Assembly (NCBI GenBank): GCA_027214345.1
Contig: JAPWHR010000026.1
Location: forward strand, 1 to 39,613
Source: Comamonadaceae bacterium G21597-S1
GTDB taxonomy: Bacteria; Pseudomonadota; Gammaproteobacteria; Burkholderiales; Burkholderiaceae_C
DNA length: 39,613 nt
Direction of reading: 5' to 3'
A program made the translations under genes and the position numbers. Positions 9,201-17,957 of the stretch are shown here, piece after piece. Below the pieces are notes generated by a model, which saw only the letters and a program-made list of their open reading frames with translations, searched no databases and was not told the DNA's origin. How positions within the stretch are numbered: position 1 is the first letter of the stretch; every line of letters begins with the position of its first letter.

Positions 9201-11612
9201 CAGGTAGACCTCGGGCCGGCGGTCGGTGGCCTCGAACCGCTGCTCGACGGCGACCCGCTGGCCGGCGCGCACCCGCGCGATCTCGCGCACGTTCTGGCGG
9301 TATTGTTCCTCGCCCATCAGGTCCCGCACCCGGCGCCCGACAATCTCCGCCGGCTGCAGGTCGAACAACGCCGCCATGCGCGCATTGACATAGGTGTAGA
9401 CGAAGTCCTGGTCGATGACGCTGACATAACCGGGAAACGCGTCCATCAGCGCGCGTTGCTGGCCATCGTTGGCGCGCAGCGCCTCCACCGCCTGCTCCTG
9501 CAGCGTGATGTCGCGGAAGATCCAGACCCGGGTCGGGCCCGATGCATTCTTCATCGGCACGCTGTGCCGCTCCAGCACACGGCCGTCGCGCAGCTCCAGC
9601 CGGTCGGTGTGCGGTTCGTCCGACGCCAGGATGCGCTCGATGCGGGCGAACTCGAGCGGCGGATCGACGAACAACTTGCCCGCGGCCTGCATCACGTCGG
9701 CCCGCGTCACCGCATGCGCCGCGCGCGCCGGCAACTGCCACATCTCGAACAGCCGGTCGTTGGCGAACAGCAGCCGGCCAGTCGGGTCGGCCGCGTCGTA
9801 GGCGAACATGCCGTCGGTGGTCGCATTGAAGATGCGCTGCAGGTTCTCCAGGCTCTGCGACAGCGCAGCGCGTGTATGTTCCTGCTCGGTCACGTCGCGC
9901 GTGACGGCAACCACGCCGCGCACGTCCGCGTCGCTGGTCAGGTACGGCGTCATGGTGGTTTCCATCGTGCGCCGGCCCAGTTGCGGGTAGTCGACTTCGG
10001 CCCGCACCATCTGCATCTGCCGATCCGCGATACAGCGCCGCAGCGCCTCGTTGCGACGGGCCGTCATCACCACCGGCATTGCCTCGGCGATCGTGCGCCC
10101 CAGCACGTCCTCGCGCCGTACCCCATGACGCGCGCACCAGGCATCGTTGACGAAACGATACCGATCGTCGAGATCGGTGACGCTGACCATGTCGCGCACC
10201 GAGTTGACGACAAACTCCGACACATGTTGCGCCGCACGGGCACGCTCGATGGCGCTGAGGTCGGACAGCGTCACCAGCAGGCCGCTCACCTGCCCCGCCG
10301 CATCGACCAGGGCCGTCTCGTGCGCCAGGCAATGCACCACGCTGCCGTCGGCACGGGAGACGTCGACCAGCGCGCCGGCATCGCCGGCGCCATGGGCTCC
10401 GGCCAGGCAGTGGCGCAAGCGTTGCGCATACGGCGCGTCCACCCTTTCCAGGATGTCCACGTCCATCAACGCCGCCTCGGAGCTGGCAAGCATGGTCTGC
10501 AAGGCCGGGTTGACCCCGGTCGTGCGCCCGTCCCGACCCACGAACCAGAACCCGAGTTGTGTGGTCTGCCGCATCACCGACAGCAGTTGCTGCTGCTCCT
10601 GCAGCCGGGCTTCGGTCAAGGTTTGCTGCGTGACGTCCTGGACCGTTCCCCTCAGGCCAATGGCGTGGCCCTGCGCATCGCGCAGGATCTCGCTGCGCGC
10701 GAACACATGGCGGACCTGCCCGTCCGGCCAGCAGACCCGGTAGCGGCAATCGGGCACGGCACCGGTGTCGATCGCCTGCTGCAGTTGCGCCGCGATGCGC
10801 TGCCGATCGTCCGGATGCACGCCGGCCAGGAACAGGTCGCGATCGGGCACCACGCTGCCCGGTTTCAGCCCCCACACGCGGAAATGGCCATCGGACCAAT
10901 GCAGGGTGCCGGCCTGCCAATCGAGCACGAAGCTGCCCAGGTCCGCCAGCGCCTCGGCCTGCTGCATCTGCGCGTGGCTGCGATGCACGTCGGCCAGTTG
11001 CGCCGCCTGTGCCGCGCGCAGCATGACCGCCTCGCGCATCGTGCGATTCGCGCGCGCAGCGATCGCCAGCATGTACAGGATGAACAACACGCCGATGGCC
11101 GCCATCATCATGCCGGTGTCGTTGTCCAGCGTCAGCAGGCGCAGCACCCACGCCAGCGTCACCGGCAGGCTGAACCACAATGCGGCGCGCAGATCGAACG
11201 CGTAACCGGACAACGAACTGACGCAGATGCCCGCCAGCGCAAACACCAGGAACAACTGGTGCGCCAACGAGGCCGGGGGGAACAGCCAGTAGGCCGCCAG
11301 GGCCCAGACCACACCATGCGCCAAGGACACGAGCCGGTAACGCCCGATCCACAATTGCGCCTGGCGATGCTCGGGGTCGGAGCCTTGATGCCGCCGGTAG
11401 ACCCAGATCCGGGCCACCAGTGCCACGGCCAGCACCAGCAGCCAGGTCGCGGCCGGCGCCAGGCCGACGACCCGGGATTGGACTGCGGCCACGATCAGGC
11501 CCAGCAAGCTGCTGCCAACCACGGCGGCGGGCAGGATCAACCGATGCTGGCGAACCTGCTCGTCGCGCATGAGCAGGTCCGCATCGGTCGCCGCAGCTGC
11601 AGCCTGCGTCAT
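6291..11612 (-). CDS. Membrane-bound multi-PAS hybrid sensor histidine kinase with REC, Hpt, REC and EAL output
   Basis: A single 1773-residue signalling protein. In order: a hydrophobic N-terminus of about six helices (about 20-190); roughly five PAS domains (about 210-840); a HisKA domain with phospho-acceptor H861 in SHELRTPLN; a HATPase (about 895-1085) with recognisable N and G boxes; receiver 1 with D1159 in SDLDMP; an Hpt-like domain with H1306 in MHRQQSSARTVGA; receiver 2 with D1436 in CDLNMPEMDG; and a C-terminal EAL domain (EAL at 1554-1556). The EAL domain keeps the NLSA, EVTET, DDFGIGYSS, LKLDRSF and AEGVET motifs, so c-di-GMP phosphodiesterase activity is plausible. No GGDEF domain is present. 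A whole phosphorelay is therefore fused to second-messenger output. The signal is unknown. Confidence 0.93.
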   Translation of the reverse strand: MTQAAAAATDADLLMRDEQVRQHRLILPAAVVGSSLLGLIVAAVQSRVVGLAPAATWLLVLAVALVARIWVYRRHQGSDPEHRQAQLWIGRYRLVSLAHGVVWALAAYWLFPPASLAHQLFLVFALAGICVSSLSGYAFDLRAALWFSLPVTLAWVLRLLTLDNDTGMMMAAIGVLFILYMLAIAARANRTMREAVMLRAAQAAQLADVHRSHAQMQQAEALADLGSFVLDWQAGTLHWSDGHFRVWGLKPGSVVPDRDLFLAGVHPDDRQRIAAQLQQAIDTGAVPDCRYRVCWPDGQVRHVFARSEILRDAQGHAIGLRGTVQDVTQQTLTEARLQEQQQLLSVMRQTTQLGFWFVGRDGRTTGVNPALQTMLASSEAALMDVDILERVDAPYAQRLRHCLAGAHGAGDAGALVDVSRADGSVVHCLAHETALVDAAGQVSGLLVTLSDLSAIERARAAQHVSEFVVNSVRDMVSVTDLDDRYRFVNDAWCARHGVRREDVLGRTIAEAMPVVMTARRNEALRRCIADRQMQMVRAEVDYPQLGRRTMETTMTPYLTSDADVRGVVAVTRDVTEQEHTRAALSQSLENLQRIFNATTDGMFAYDAADPTGRLLFANDRLFEMWQLPARAAHAVTRADVMQAAGKLFVDPPLEFARIERILASDEPHTDRLELRDGRVLERHSVPMKNASGPTRVWIFRDITLQEQAVEALRANDGQQRALMDAFPGYVSVIDQDFVYTYVNARMAALFDLQPAEIVGRRVRDLMGEEQYRQNVREIARVRAGQRVAVEQRFEATDRRPEVYLQVTLVMGARGTGGLQRYYAFGIDITELKRAEVALRAAKDDAERADRAKSAFLASVSHELRTPLNAILGFSQLLRADAQGTPSASENAGEIERAGRHLLSLVDDLIDLGGVEAGHLELTMERLSIETVINESLSMVAPLAANQGIRIVFEGGNARNAVVLADAVRLRQVVINLLSNAIKYNRPEGSVRVSCQRQPADADNRGARIRIAVTDTGNGISPEMAHQVFSAFERLGAERGTIEGTGIGLSISRRLVGAMGGSIGYESRMQQGSTFWVDLPSLTPATANGATADGNAASRIVQPLLHRDRSRVLVAEDYGPNQAVLKLQLSSLGCTVDMVSDGVEALACWKAKAYDLVLSDLDMPHMGGHELARAIRGLESDDGRRVPIVAISAAAVAGERERCLATGMDDMLTKPVSLEMLAAMLGRWLGGVPQPSAGASAPSRAGTAPMQAEPAVLDLDALYAVLGRVSTAQARSLLATFVDTARSGIDRLAAADPEPQELAREMHRQQSSARTVGALRYAALAQAIERDAHLRAGAELAPSLQALAEALEQVRQRAGDVDVMDETSMPAPLQVEAQTQDLVGSVLVVDDDPVVLMQMQQMLAGIGIGEVLTASNGVDALWQMNGRPAPPDVVVCDLNMPEMDGVEMIRRFGQSGFRGALILMSGADEQLLATVSNLAQLQGLSVLGEIHKPATPQQMIALLHASLPDQAARQPAGGPSVLTPQSILAGIRNGEFGIWFQPKVRADTLEPVGVEALARWQQADGSQVSPGLFIVAAERAGIIGELSAVLLDTALRDGARLHRAGHPLSIALNLSALWLDDLNLPDLLLQTVQSQGLRPSDINLEVTETGVTKDIPTALDVLSRLRLKGFGLSIDDFGIGYSSFEQLGRIPFTELKLDRSFVARGTRDAAARAILESSMAMSTKMALRTVAEGVETEEELALVRELGCDEVQGFLIARPMPAEQLIAWLQERAG

Positions 11613-11736
11613 GACGGGGTTCGCCGCAAATAGGATTGAAAGGCCATCGAATCAGGGTGTCTCGCCTCGCATTCTGCCCCTGATTGGTGCAGGCATACCA
11701 GCGGACGGCCCTGCAGGCCGCGGCAGCGCAGCAAGC

Positions 11737-12696
11737 TCAGTTCGGCAGAGGAACCAGAAAATCGCGACTGATGTGCGAACCCAGGTCGTTGACCCGATCC
11801 AAAAACTGCGTCAGGTAGGCATGCAGCCCCGTGGCCAGGATCTCGTCGATCTGCCCGTACTTGAGCTCGGCACACAACTTGCCGGCGCGGCGCATCGTGT
11901 CGCTCGAACGCTCCGTGGCCAGCAGGCCCAGGTTGTTGACGACTTCGTTCAGGCTGGCCAGCAGCGAACGCGGCATGTCCGGGCGCAGCATCATCAGTTC
12001 GGCCACCAGCTCGGGCTTGATCACGTCACGGTAGACCTTGCGGTAGATCTCGAAACCCGAGATGCTCTGCAGGATGGCGCTCCAGTGGTAGAAATCGTAT
12101 TCCTGGTCCTTCTCGCTGGCCGCGCCGTAGAAGTCGCTCTGCACCGCATGGAACTTCACGTCCATCAGGCGCGCCGTGTTGTCGGCCCGCTCCAGGAAGG
12201 TCCCCAGGCGCATGAAATGCAGCGCCTCGTCCATCAGCATGGTGCCCACGGTCACACCGCGCGACAGGTGGGAATGGAACTTGACCCACTCGAAGAACGC
12301 CGCCGGATCGCGCTCGAACACGCCGGCCTTGAGGTTGCGCCGCACCTCGAGCCAGGTCTGGTTCTGGGTCTCCCAGACCTCGGTCGTCAGGGTGCCGCGC
12401 ACTGCCCGTGCGTTTTCGCGCGCCGCGGTCAGGCAGGACACGATGCTCGACGGGTTGGTCTCGTCCTTGACCATGAAGTCCATCACGTCACGGGCGTTGA
12501 CCGCCCCGTATTTCTCGGTGTAGGCCGGCATCAGCTCGCTGATGCTGATCAGGCCCTGCCAGCCCACGAGCGCGACGGCGTCCGATTGCGGCAGCAGCGA
12601 TGTCTGGTAGTTCACGTCGAGCAGGCGTGCGGTGTTCTCGGCCCGTTCGGTGTAGCGTGACATCCAGAACAGGTGGTCGGCGGTTCGGCTCAGCAT
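11737..12696 (-). CDS. Alpha-E domain-containing protein
   Basis: A 319-residue, mostly helical protein of the alpha-E family (formerly DUF403). The N-terminal signature is clear: LSRTADHLFWMSRYTERAEN at residues 2-21. Its function is not established. The family nearly always sits beside circularly permuted ATP-grasp proteins and often transglutaminases, and has been predicted to support amide-bond formation. Here it is 52 bases downstream of the ATP-grasp gene on the same strand, so the pair is probably an operon. It is paralogous to the C-terminal half of the fused protein at 32243-34891, which carries the matching motif SRAAENLYWLGRYTERTEN. Cytoplasmic. Confidence 0.93.
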   Translation of the reverse strand: MLSRTADHLFWMSRYTERAENTARLLDVNYQTSLLPQSDAVALVGWQGLISISELMPAYTEKYGAVNARDVMDFMVKDETNPSSIVSCLTAARENARAVRGTLTTEVWETQNQTWLEVRRNLKAGVFERDPAAFFEWVKFHSHLSRGVTVGTMLMDEALHFMRLGTFLERADNTARLMDVKFHAVQSDFYGAASEKDQEYDFYHWSAILQSISGFEIYRKVYRDVIKPELVAELMMLRPDMPRSLLASLNEVVNNLGLLATERSSDTMRRAGKLCAELKYGQIDEILATGLHAYLTQFLDRVNDLGSHISRDFLVPLPN

Positions 12697-12748
12697 GGTC
12701 GCTCCTTCGTTATTCCCGGTTGTGCAGGGTCGTGCGCATCGCAGACCG

Positions 12749-14206
12749 TCATTCCTCGAGCACCCAGGTGTCCTTGGTGCCGCCGCCCTGCGACGAGTTC
12801 ACCACCAGGGAGCCCTCCTTCAGCGCGACCCGGGTCAGGCCGCCCGGCACCATCTGCACCTTCTTGCCACTGAGCACGTAGGGGCGCAGGTCGATGTGGC
12901 GCGGGGCGATGCCGCTTTCGACGAAGGTCGGGCAACTCGACAGGCTCAGCGTCGGCTGCGCGATGTAGCGCTCCGGATGGGCGCGCAGCAACTTGCCGAA
13001 CTCCTCGAGCTCGGCCTTGGTCGCGGCCGGGCCGACCAGCATGCCGTAGCCGCCCGCGCCGTGGACCTCCTTGACGACCAGGTCCTTGAGGTTGTCCAGC
13101 GTATACAACAGGTCGTCCGCGTTGCGGCACATCAGGGTCGGCACGTTGTTGAGCAAGGGTTTCTCGCCCAGGTAGAACTCGATCATCTTGGGCACGTAGG
13201 GATAGATCGACTTGTCGTCGGCCACCCCGGTGCCGACCGCATTGCAGATCGACACGTGGCCGGCGCGATAGACGTCCATCAGGCCGGGACAACCCAGCGT
13301 GGAATCCGGCCGGAACACCTTGGGATCCAGGAAGTCGTCGTCGACCCGGCGGTAGATCACGTCCACCCGCTTGGGCCCGCGCGTGGTGCGCATGTACAGG
13401 AACTGGTCGCGGGTGAACAGGTCCTGGCCTTCCACCAGTTCCACGCCCATCTGCTGGGCCAGGAATGCGTGTTCGTAGTAGGCGCTGTTGTACATGCCCG
13501 GCGTCAACACCACGACGGTCGGCTCGGCGGTGGTCTCGGGGCTGCATTCGCGCAGGGTCTCGAGCAGCAGGTCGGGGTAATGCGCGACCGGAGCGACCTT
13601 GTGCGCGCTGAACAGCTCGGGGAACAGGCGCATCGTCATCTTGCGGTTCTCCAGCATGTAGCTCACGCCGCTGGGGACCCGCAGGTTGTCCTCAAGCACG
13701 AAATATTCGGGCTCGCCCTTGGCATTGGCCGCGCGCACGATGTCCACCCCCGAGATGTGCGAATAGATGCCGCCGGTCACGTCGACCCCGACCATCTCCT
13801 CGCGGAACTGCGCATTGCCCACCAGTTGGTCGTTGGGCACGATGCCGGCCTTGAAGATCTCCTGGTCGTGATAACAGTCGTGGATGAAGCGGTTCAACGC
13901 CGTGACGCGTTGCGCCAGGCCCTTCTCCAGCGCATCCCATTCGCGCGCCGCGATGATGCGCGGTATCAGGTCGAACGGAATCAGGCGTTCGTGGCCGGCC
14001 CCGGTATCGTCCTTGTCGCCGTATACGGCAAACGTGATACCCACGCGGCGGAAGATGACCTCGGCCTCCTCGCGCCGGGTCGCCATCATGTCGCCCGGCT
14101 GGCGTGCCAGCCACTCGTCGTAGATCTTGTAGTGGTCGCGGATCTTCTCGCCGCCCGAGAAGAACTCGTAGGGCAAGGAGGTGTACATCTCGTCGAATTT
14201 CATCAT
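12749..14206 (-). CDS. Circularly permuted ATP-grasp protein (CP_ATPgrasp_2 type)
   Basis: A 485-residue protein of the circularly permuted ATP-grasp class (former DUF404/DUF407). It is predicted to activate a carboxylate with ATP and ligate it to an amine; the substrate is unknown. Visible features are a glycine-rich loop (VHGAGGYGML) late in the protein, YRRVDDDFLDP and DSTLGCPGL in the middle, and a family-typical N-terminus, MKFDEMYTSLP. The frame runs open far upstream, but the extension is out of register with comEC and has no family similarity, so the tandem ATG pair at 14201-14206 is the start. It lies 52 bases before the alpha-E gene, without the transglutaminase or Anbu gene often found in such operons. 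Confidence 0.93.
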   Translation of the reverse strand: MMKFDEMYTSLPYEFFSGGEKIRDHYKIYDEWLARQPGDMMATRREEAEVIFRRVGITFAVYGDKDDTGAGHERLIPFDLIPRIIAAREWDALEKGLAQRVTALNRFIHDCYHDQEIFKAGIVPNDQLVGNAQFREEMVGVDVTGGIYSHISGVDIVRAANAKGEPEYFVLEDNLRVPSGVSYMLENRKMTMRLFPELFSAHKVAPVAHYPDLLLETLRECSPETTAEPTVVVLTPGMYNSAYYEHAFLAQQMGVELVEGQDLFTRDQFLYMRTTRGPKRVDVIYRRVDDDFLDPKVFRPDSTLGCPGLMDVYRAGHVSICNAVGTGVADDKSIYPYVPKMIEFYLGEKPLLNNVPTLMCRNADDLLYTLDNLKDLVVKEVHGAGGYGMLVGPAATKAELEEFGKLLRAHPERYIAQPTLSLSSCPTFVESGIAPRHIDLRPYVLSGKKVQMVPGGLTRVALKEGSLVVNSSQGGGTKDTWVLEE

Positions 14207-14313
14207 GGTCCGGTGTCTCCAGGCAGGCCGGGGTCCGTCCGGCGACGAAGGCGATGGCCTCCGACACACGCACAGGACTTGGCTTCCCGGCAAGCTTAGC
14301 AACTTTCGGGCCG

Positions 14314-14328
14314 TACCCACAGCGGGTA
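14314..14328. promoter_or_regulatory. Small inverted repeat between comEC and the ATP-grasp gene
   Basis: TACCC at 14314-14318 and GGGTA at 14324-14328 are separated by five bases. They lie 13 bases beyond the comEC stop and about 108 bases upstream of the ATP-grasp start, all on the minus strand. It could be an operator or a weak terminator for comEC. The stem is too short to decide. Confidence 0.25.
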
Positions 14329-14340
14329 TGCCCGTGTCCA

Positions 14341-16785
14341 TTAGAACCGGGTTTGGCCGTCGGCGCGATGCTGCCAGTAGCGCGGCTGTGCGAGCCGATG
14401 GCAGGAAACCACAGACGGACGTTCGGAGCGCCATGCCATGGCACCACAATGGGGCGAATAGAACACGTCGATGCCGCGCTCCTGGTAACGCGCCATCGGC
14501 TCCGGCGCCGGATGGCCGAACCGATTGCGGTAGCCGCTTTGCACCAGCGCCACCCGCGGCCGCACCGCATCGAGGAAGGCGCCACTGCTGGAGGTCTTGC
14601 TGCCATGGTGCGGCACCAGCAGCAGGTCGGCGCGCAGGTCGGCCCGGTCCGTCACCAGTTGTTGTTCCTGCGCCGACTCGATGTCGCCCGCCAGCAAGGC
14701 CGTGGCCACCGGCGCGTGCCGGGTCGCGGCCGAGCGGATCCGCAACACGCACGACACGGTATTGGGCTTGCCACGCCGCGCGTAGTCCGCCTGCCGCGGG
14801 TGCAGCACCAGGAACTCCACGCCATCCCAGTGCCAGCGCTGGCCGGCCGCGCAGCGCCGCCCCGCGCGCAAGTCCCACAGCGCATGGTCCGGCGCGATCG
14901 AACCGGTCAGCGCCATGCCCGGATACATGTCCAGCACCGAGGCAGCGCCGCCGACATGGTCGCTGTCGCTGTGGCTGAGCACCAGCAGGTCGGGCGCCAC
15001 GCCCAGGGCACGCAGCAGCGGCACCAGCACCCGGTGGCCGGCGTCGCTGTCGCGCGAGTAGCGCGGACCGGCGTCGTACAGCAACGCATGGCGGGCGGTG
15101 CGCACCAGCACCGCATTGCCCTGCCCGATATCGACCGCCAGCAGATCGAACCGGCCGGGCTCGGGACGCGGCGCCTGCCACAACAGCACCGGCAGCACCA
15201 GGGCGGCGCCAGCCATACGCAGCGCCGCCGGTAGCCGCATGGACACCAGCACACCGCCCAGCACCGCGGCCGCCGCAACGGCGAACGGTGCGCTCGCCAC
15301 CGACACCGTCGCGAACGGGAAGCCGGCCAGCCAGGCCAGCACCCGCGCCAGCACGGCGACGGCCAACGCCGCCAGGTCCCATGTCGGCGCGAACACGGTG
15401 CCCAGCATGGCCAGTGGCGTCACCAGCAGGGTGACCCACGGGATGGCGAACAGGTTGGCGACGAAACCGACCAGCGACACCTGGCCGAACAACAGCAGCA
15501 CCAGCGGCGTCAGCGCCAGCGTGATGATCCATTGCTCGCGCAGCAACGCGCGCAGGCGATGCCATGCGGACGCCGGTTGACCAAGGGCGCGATCGCCGGA
15601 GGCGAACAACACGCCGACAGCAACGAAGCTCAGCCAGAACCCGGGCTGCAGCAGCGCCCAGGGGTCGATCAGCAATACCGCCACGCCGGCCAGCAACCAG
15701 ACCATCGGCCAGGGCCAGGAGCGGCTGGACAGGCGCAGCAGGCAGACCACGGCCAGCATGACCACGGTGCGCTGCGCGGGCACGCCCCAGCCACTGAAAA
15801 CCGCGTAAGCCAGGGCCAGTGCCGGACCGCCGATCCATCCGGCTTGCGACGCCGGGAACCACAGGCACAGGCGCGCACTGGCGCGCCACAGGGCGGCGCT
15901 CAGCGTCGCCGCCAGCCAGGCGAACATGGTCACGTGCAGGCCCGAGATGCTCATGAGGTGGGACACGCCGGTGGCACGGAACACATCCCAGTCGGCCCGG
16001 TCGATCGCGTTCTGGTCGCCGGTCACCAGGGCCGTGATCCAGCCGGCCTGGGGAGCCTCGGACAAGCGGACGTCGATGCGCTGGCGCACCCGCTGGCGCA
16101 ACCATTCGACCGGATGGCGGCCGGTCTGAGCCAGGCGTTGCGGCCCCCACGCGGCAGCGCTGTCGCGCACGTATCCGGTGGCCTGCACGCCATGTTCCCA
16201 CAACCACAACTCGTAGTCGAAGCCATGCGGATTGCTGTTGCCGTGCGGCGCCTTCAATCGCACCACCATGCGCCAGCGCTGGCCGGCCCACAACGCCGGC
16301 ATGCCGCCGGCGCCATGCATTGCGTCGACACCATACCCTGCATACCAGCCCAGCTGTATCCGGGGCGGCACGGGCACCGCCACGCCGTCGACCTGCGCCG
16401 ATTCGACCCGCATCTGGAAACGCAGGCCGTTGGCGCCTTGCTGCGGCATCGTGGCGACGACGCCGGTGAGCAGCAGGTCGCGGCCTTCCAGTTCCGGCGA
16501 CAGGCGGTTCGCATGGAACCACACGGCGCGCAGACCGACCTGACCAAACGCCAGCGCGGCAACCAGGCATGCCAGGCAGGCATGGCGCAGCGCCGGCCGC
16601 ACGCCCCACCCCGTGCGCGCCAAAGCCAACCATCCCGGCACCCCCCCCAGCACGAGCGCGGCATAACACCACCAGGGCCACAACACGGGCTGAGCCAGTT
16701 GCAGCGCGCAACCGCCGAGCCAGCCGAGCAGCGCCGGCAACAACCCGGCTGCTGCGCCGGGGCGATGCCAGGTGGCGGGATGCAT
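14341..16785 (-). CDS. comEC: DNA internalisation-related competence protein ComEC/Rec2
   Basis: An 814-residue inner-membrane protein predicted to form the channel that carries transforming single-stranded DNA into the cytoplasm. The N-terminal part holds hydrophobic helices and the DUF4131 region. The central part is the competence domain, with many helices and the conserved GLHVTMF stretch. The C-terminal third is a metallo-beta-lactamase-like domain with DIGQGNAVLV and the metal-binding HSDSDH motif at 605-610, consistent with a nuclease role. The length is normal and the gene appears intact. It is transcribed toward the ATP-grasp/alpha-E pair, 134 bases upstream of it, and diverges from the LysR gene at 16899 across 113 bases. 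Competence itself cannot be inferred, because comEC is often kept in non-competent lineages. Confidence 0.95.
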   Translation of the reverse strand: MHPATWHRPGAAAGLLPALLGWLGGCALQLAQPVLWPWWCYAALVLGGVPGWLALARTGWGVRPALRHACLACLVAALAFGQVGLRAVWFHANRLSPELEGRDLLLTGVVATMPQQGANGLRFQMRVESAQVDGVAVPVPPRIQLGWYAGYGVDAMHGAGGMPALWAGQRWRMVVRLKAPHGNSNPHGFDYELWLWEHGVQATGYVRDSAAAWGPQRLAQTGRHPVEWLRQRVRQRIDVRLSEAPQAGWITALVTGDQNAIDRADWDVFRATGVSHLMSISGLHVTMFAWLAATLSAALWRASARLCLWFPASQAGWIGGPALALAYAVFSGWGVPAQRTVVMLAVVCLLRLSSRSWPWPMVWLLAGVAVLLIDPWALLQPGFWLSFVAVGVLFASGDRALGQPASAWHRLRALLREQWIITLALTPLVLLLFGQVSLVGFVANLFAIPWVTLLVTPLAMLGTVFAPTWDLAALAVAVLARVLAWLAGFPFATVSVASAPFAVAAAAVLGGVLVSMRLPAALRMAGAALVLPVLLWQAPRPEPGRFDLLAVDIGQGNAVLVRTARHALLYDAGPRYSRDSDAGHRVLVPLLRALGVAPDLLVLSHSDSDHVGGAASVLDMYPGMALTGSIAPDHALWDLRAGRRCAAGQRWHWDGVEFLVLHPRQADYARRGKPNTVSCVLRIRSAATRHAPVATALLAGDIESAQEQQLVTDRADLRADLLLVPHHGSKTSSSGAFLDAVRPRVALVQSGYRNRFGHPAPEPMARYQERGIDVFYSPHCGAMAWRSERPSVVSCHRLAQPRYWQHRADGQTRF

Positions 16786-16898
16786 GCCGGCATGCTAGGG
16801 GCGGCATCGGGTGCGACACCGTCAGGCGTCCCCCGTTTCATGGATACAGCGCGAACCGTCGCGGTAACATGCCCCGAGCCCATGCACAGCCGCCGCCC

Positions 16899-17801
16899 AT
16901 GAACCACTCGCCGATGGATCTCGTCACGCTGAGACTGGTCGTGGCCGTGGCCGATTGCGGCTCCATCAGCGCCGGCAGCGACCGGGTACAACTCGCGCTG
17001 GGCGCGGCCAGCGCCCGGATCTCGGCGCTCGAGACCACCACCGGCGTGCGCATCTTCGAGCGCTCCTCGCGCGGCGTGCAGCTCACGCCGACCGGTCACA
17101 TGCTGGTGCAGCGCAGCCGCGAGCTGCTGGCCGACGCGCACCGGCTGACGGTCGACCTGCGCGACTACAGCCAGGGCCTGCAGGGCCACGTGCGGGTGCT
17201 GGCCAATGCCTCGTCGATCCTCGAACTGCTGCCCGAGCGGCTGATGCAGTTCTCGCGCAGCCATCCGCAGATCCGGGTCGACGTCGAAGAGCGGCCCAGT
17301 CCCGAGATTCCGCTGGCGCTGCTCGACGGGCGGGCCGACCTGGGCATCGTCGACATCGCACACCCGCTGATGGGGCTGCAATTCCAGGACCTGGCGCGCG
17401 ACACCCTGGTGCTGATCGTGCCGGACGCCAACCCGCTGGCGCAGCGCACCGCAGTCGCCCTGCAGGACGCCCTGACCGAGGACTTCATCTGCCTGACCGA
17501 CGGCAACGCACTCACCACGCGGCTGACCGCGGTCGCCGCCCAGATCGGGCAACCCATCCGGATGCGCATGCAGATGCGCAGCTTCGATGCGATCTGCCGC
17601 ATGGTCGCCGCCGGCCTCGGCGTGGGCGTGCTGCCCATCGAAGCGCTGGCGCCGCAACTGGCGGGCCTGCCGATCAAGGCCATTGCCCTGTCCGACCCCT
17701 GGGCCCGGCGCACGCATCGGCTGGCCCTGCGCGAAGGTGTGGCGCCCACGGCCGCGACCCGGCATCTGATGCAGGTATTGCTGGCCCCTGCCAGCCGCTG
17801 A
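16899..17801 (+). CDS. LysR family transcriptional regulator
   Basis: A 300-residue LysR-type regulator. The winged helix-turn-helix occupies about residues 5-65 and reads through a somewhat unusual recognition region, LALGAASARISALE, followed by RIFERSSRGVQLTPTG. An effector-binding domain covers about 90-295. In-frame ATGs also exist at 16869 and 16914; 16899 gives a family-like N-terminus (MNHSPMDLVTLRLV), with 16914 a close alternative. It is co-directional with the enolase-superfamily gene 156 bases downstream and is the obvious candidate to control the catabolic genes through 22267. Its ligand is probably an acid of that pathway, which is inference from position. Confidence 0.92.
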   Translation: MNHSPMDLVTLRLVVAVADCGSISAGSDRVQLALGAASARISALETTTGVRIFERSSRGVQLTPTGHMLVQRSRELLADAHRLTVDLRDYSQGLQGHVRVLANASSILELLPERLMQFSRSHPQIRVDVEERPSPEIPLALLDGRADLGIVDIAHPLMGLQFQDLARDTLVLIVPDANPLAQRTAVALQDALTEDFICLTDGNALTTRLTAVAAQIGQPIRMRMQMRSFDAICRMVAAGLGVGVLPIEALAPQLAGLPIKAIALSDPWARRTHRLALREGVAPTAATRHLMQVLLAPASR

Positions 17802-17844
17802 GCACGTTGCTTGCGCGCGCCAGCCGGGCGCACCCATGCCTGCT

Positions 17845-17867
17845 GGCCTTCGCGTTTTCCGAAGGCC
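17845..17867 (+). terminator. GC-rich hairpin after the LysR gene
   Basis: GGCCTTCG at 17845-17852 pairs perfectly with CGAAGGCC at 17860-17867 around a seven-base loop. It lies 44 bases after the LysR stop and 91 bases before the next start. A run of T is absent, so it may be a transcript-stabilising hairpin or attenuating element rather than an intrinsic terminator. Confidence 0.35.
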
Positions 17868-17957
17868 GCTTTCGGCGCAGATTCTTGCTGCACGCGGCAG
17901 CCGCCCCTAAGCTTGCGCTCACCTTTCCCTGGCGCTTGTCGGGCGCACCCGAGCTTC

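Noticed and set aside
8538-11633. A plus-strand open frame of about 1031 codons opposite the sensor kinase
   Set aside because: The composition is His/Gln/Arg-rich with no domain, and the opposite strand encodes a convincing multi-domain kinase; it is an antisense shadow.
14207-16819. Open frame on the minus strand continuing upstream of the ATP-grasp gene, which would make a 1356-residue protein
   Set aside because: The extension overlaps comEC in another frame and is Arg/Gly/Ala-rich with no domain; it is a shadow of comEC in GC-rich DNA. The family N-terminus starts at 14206.
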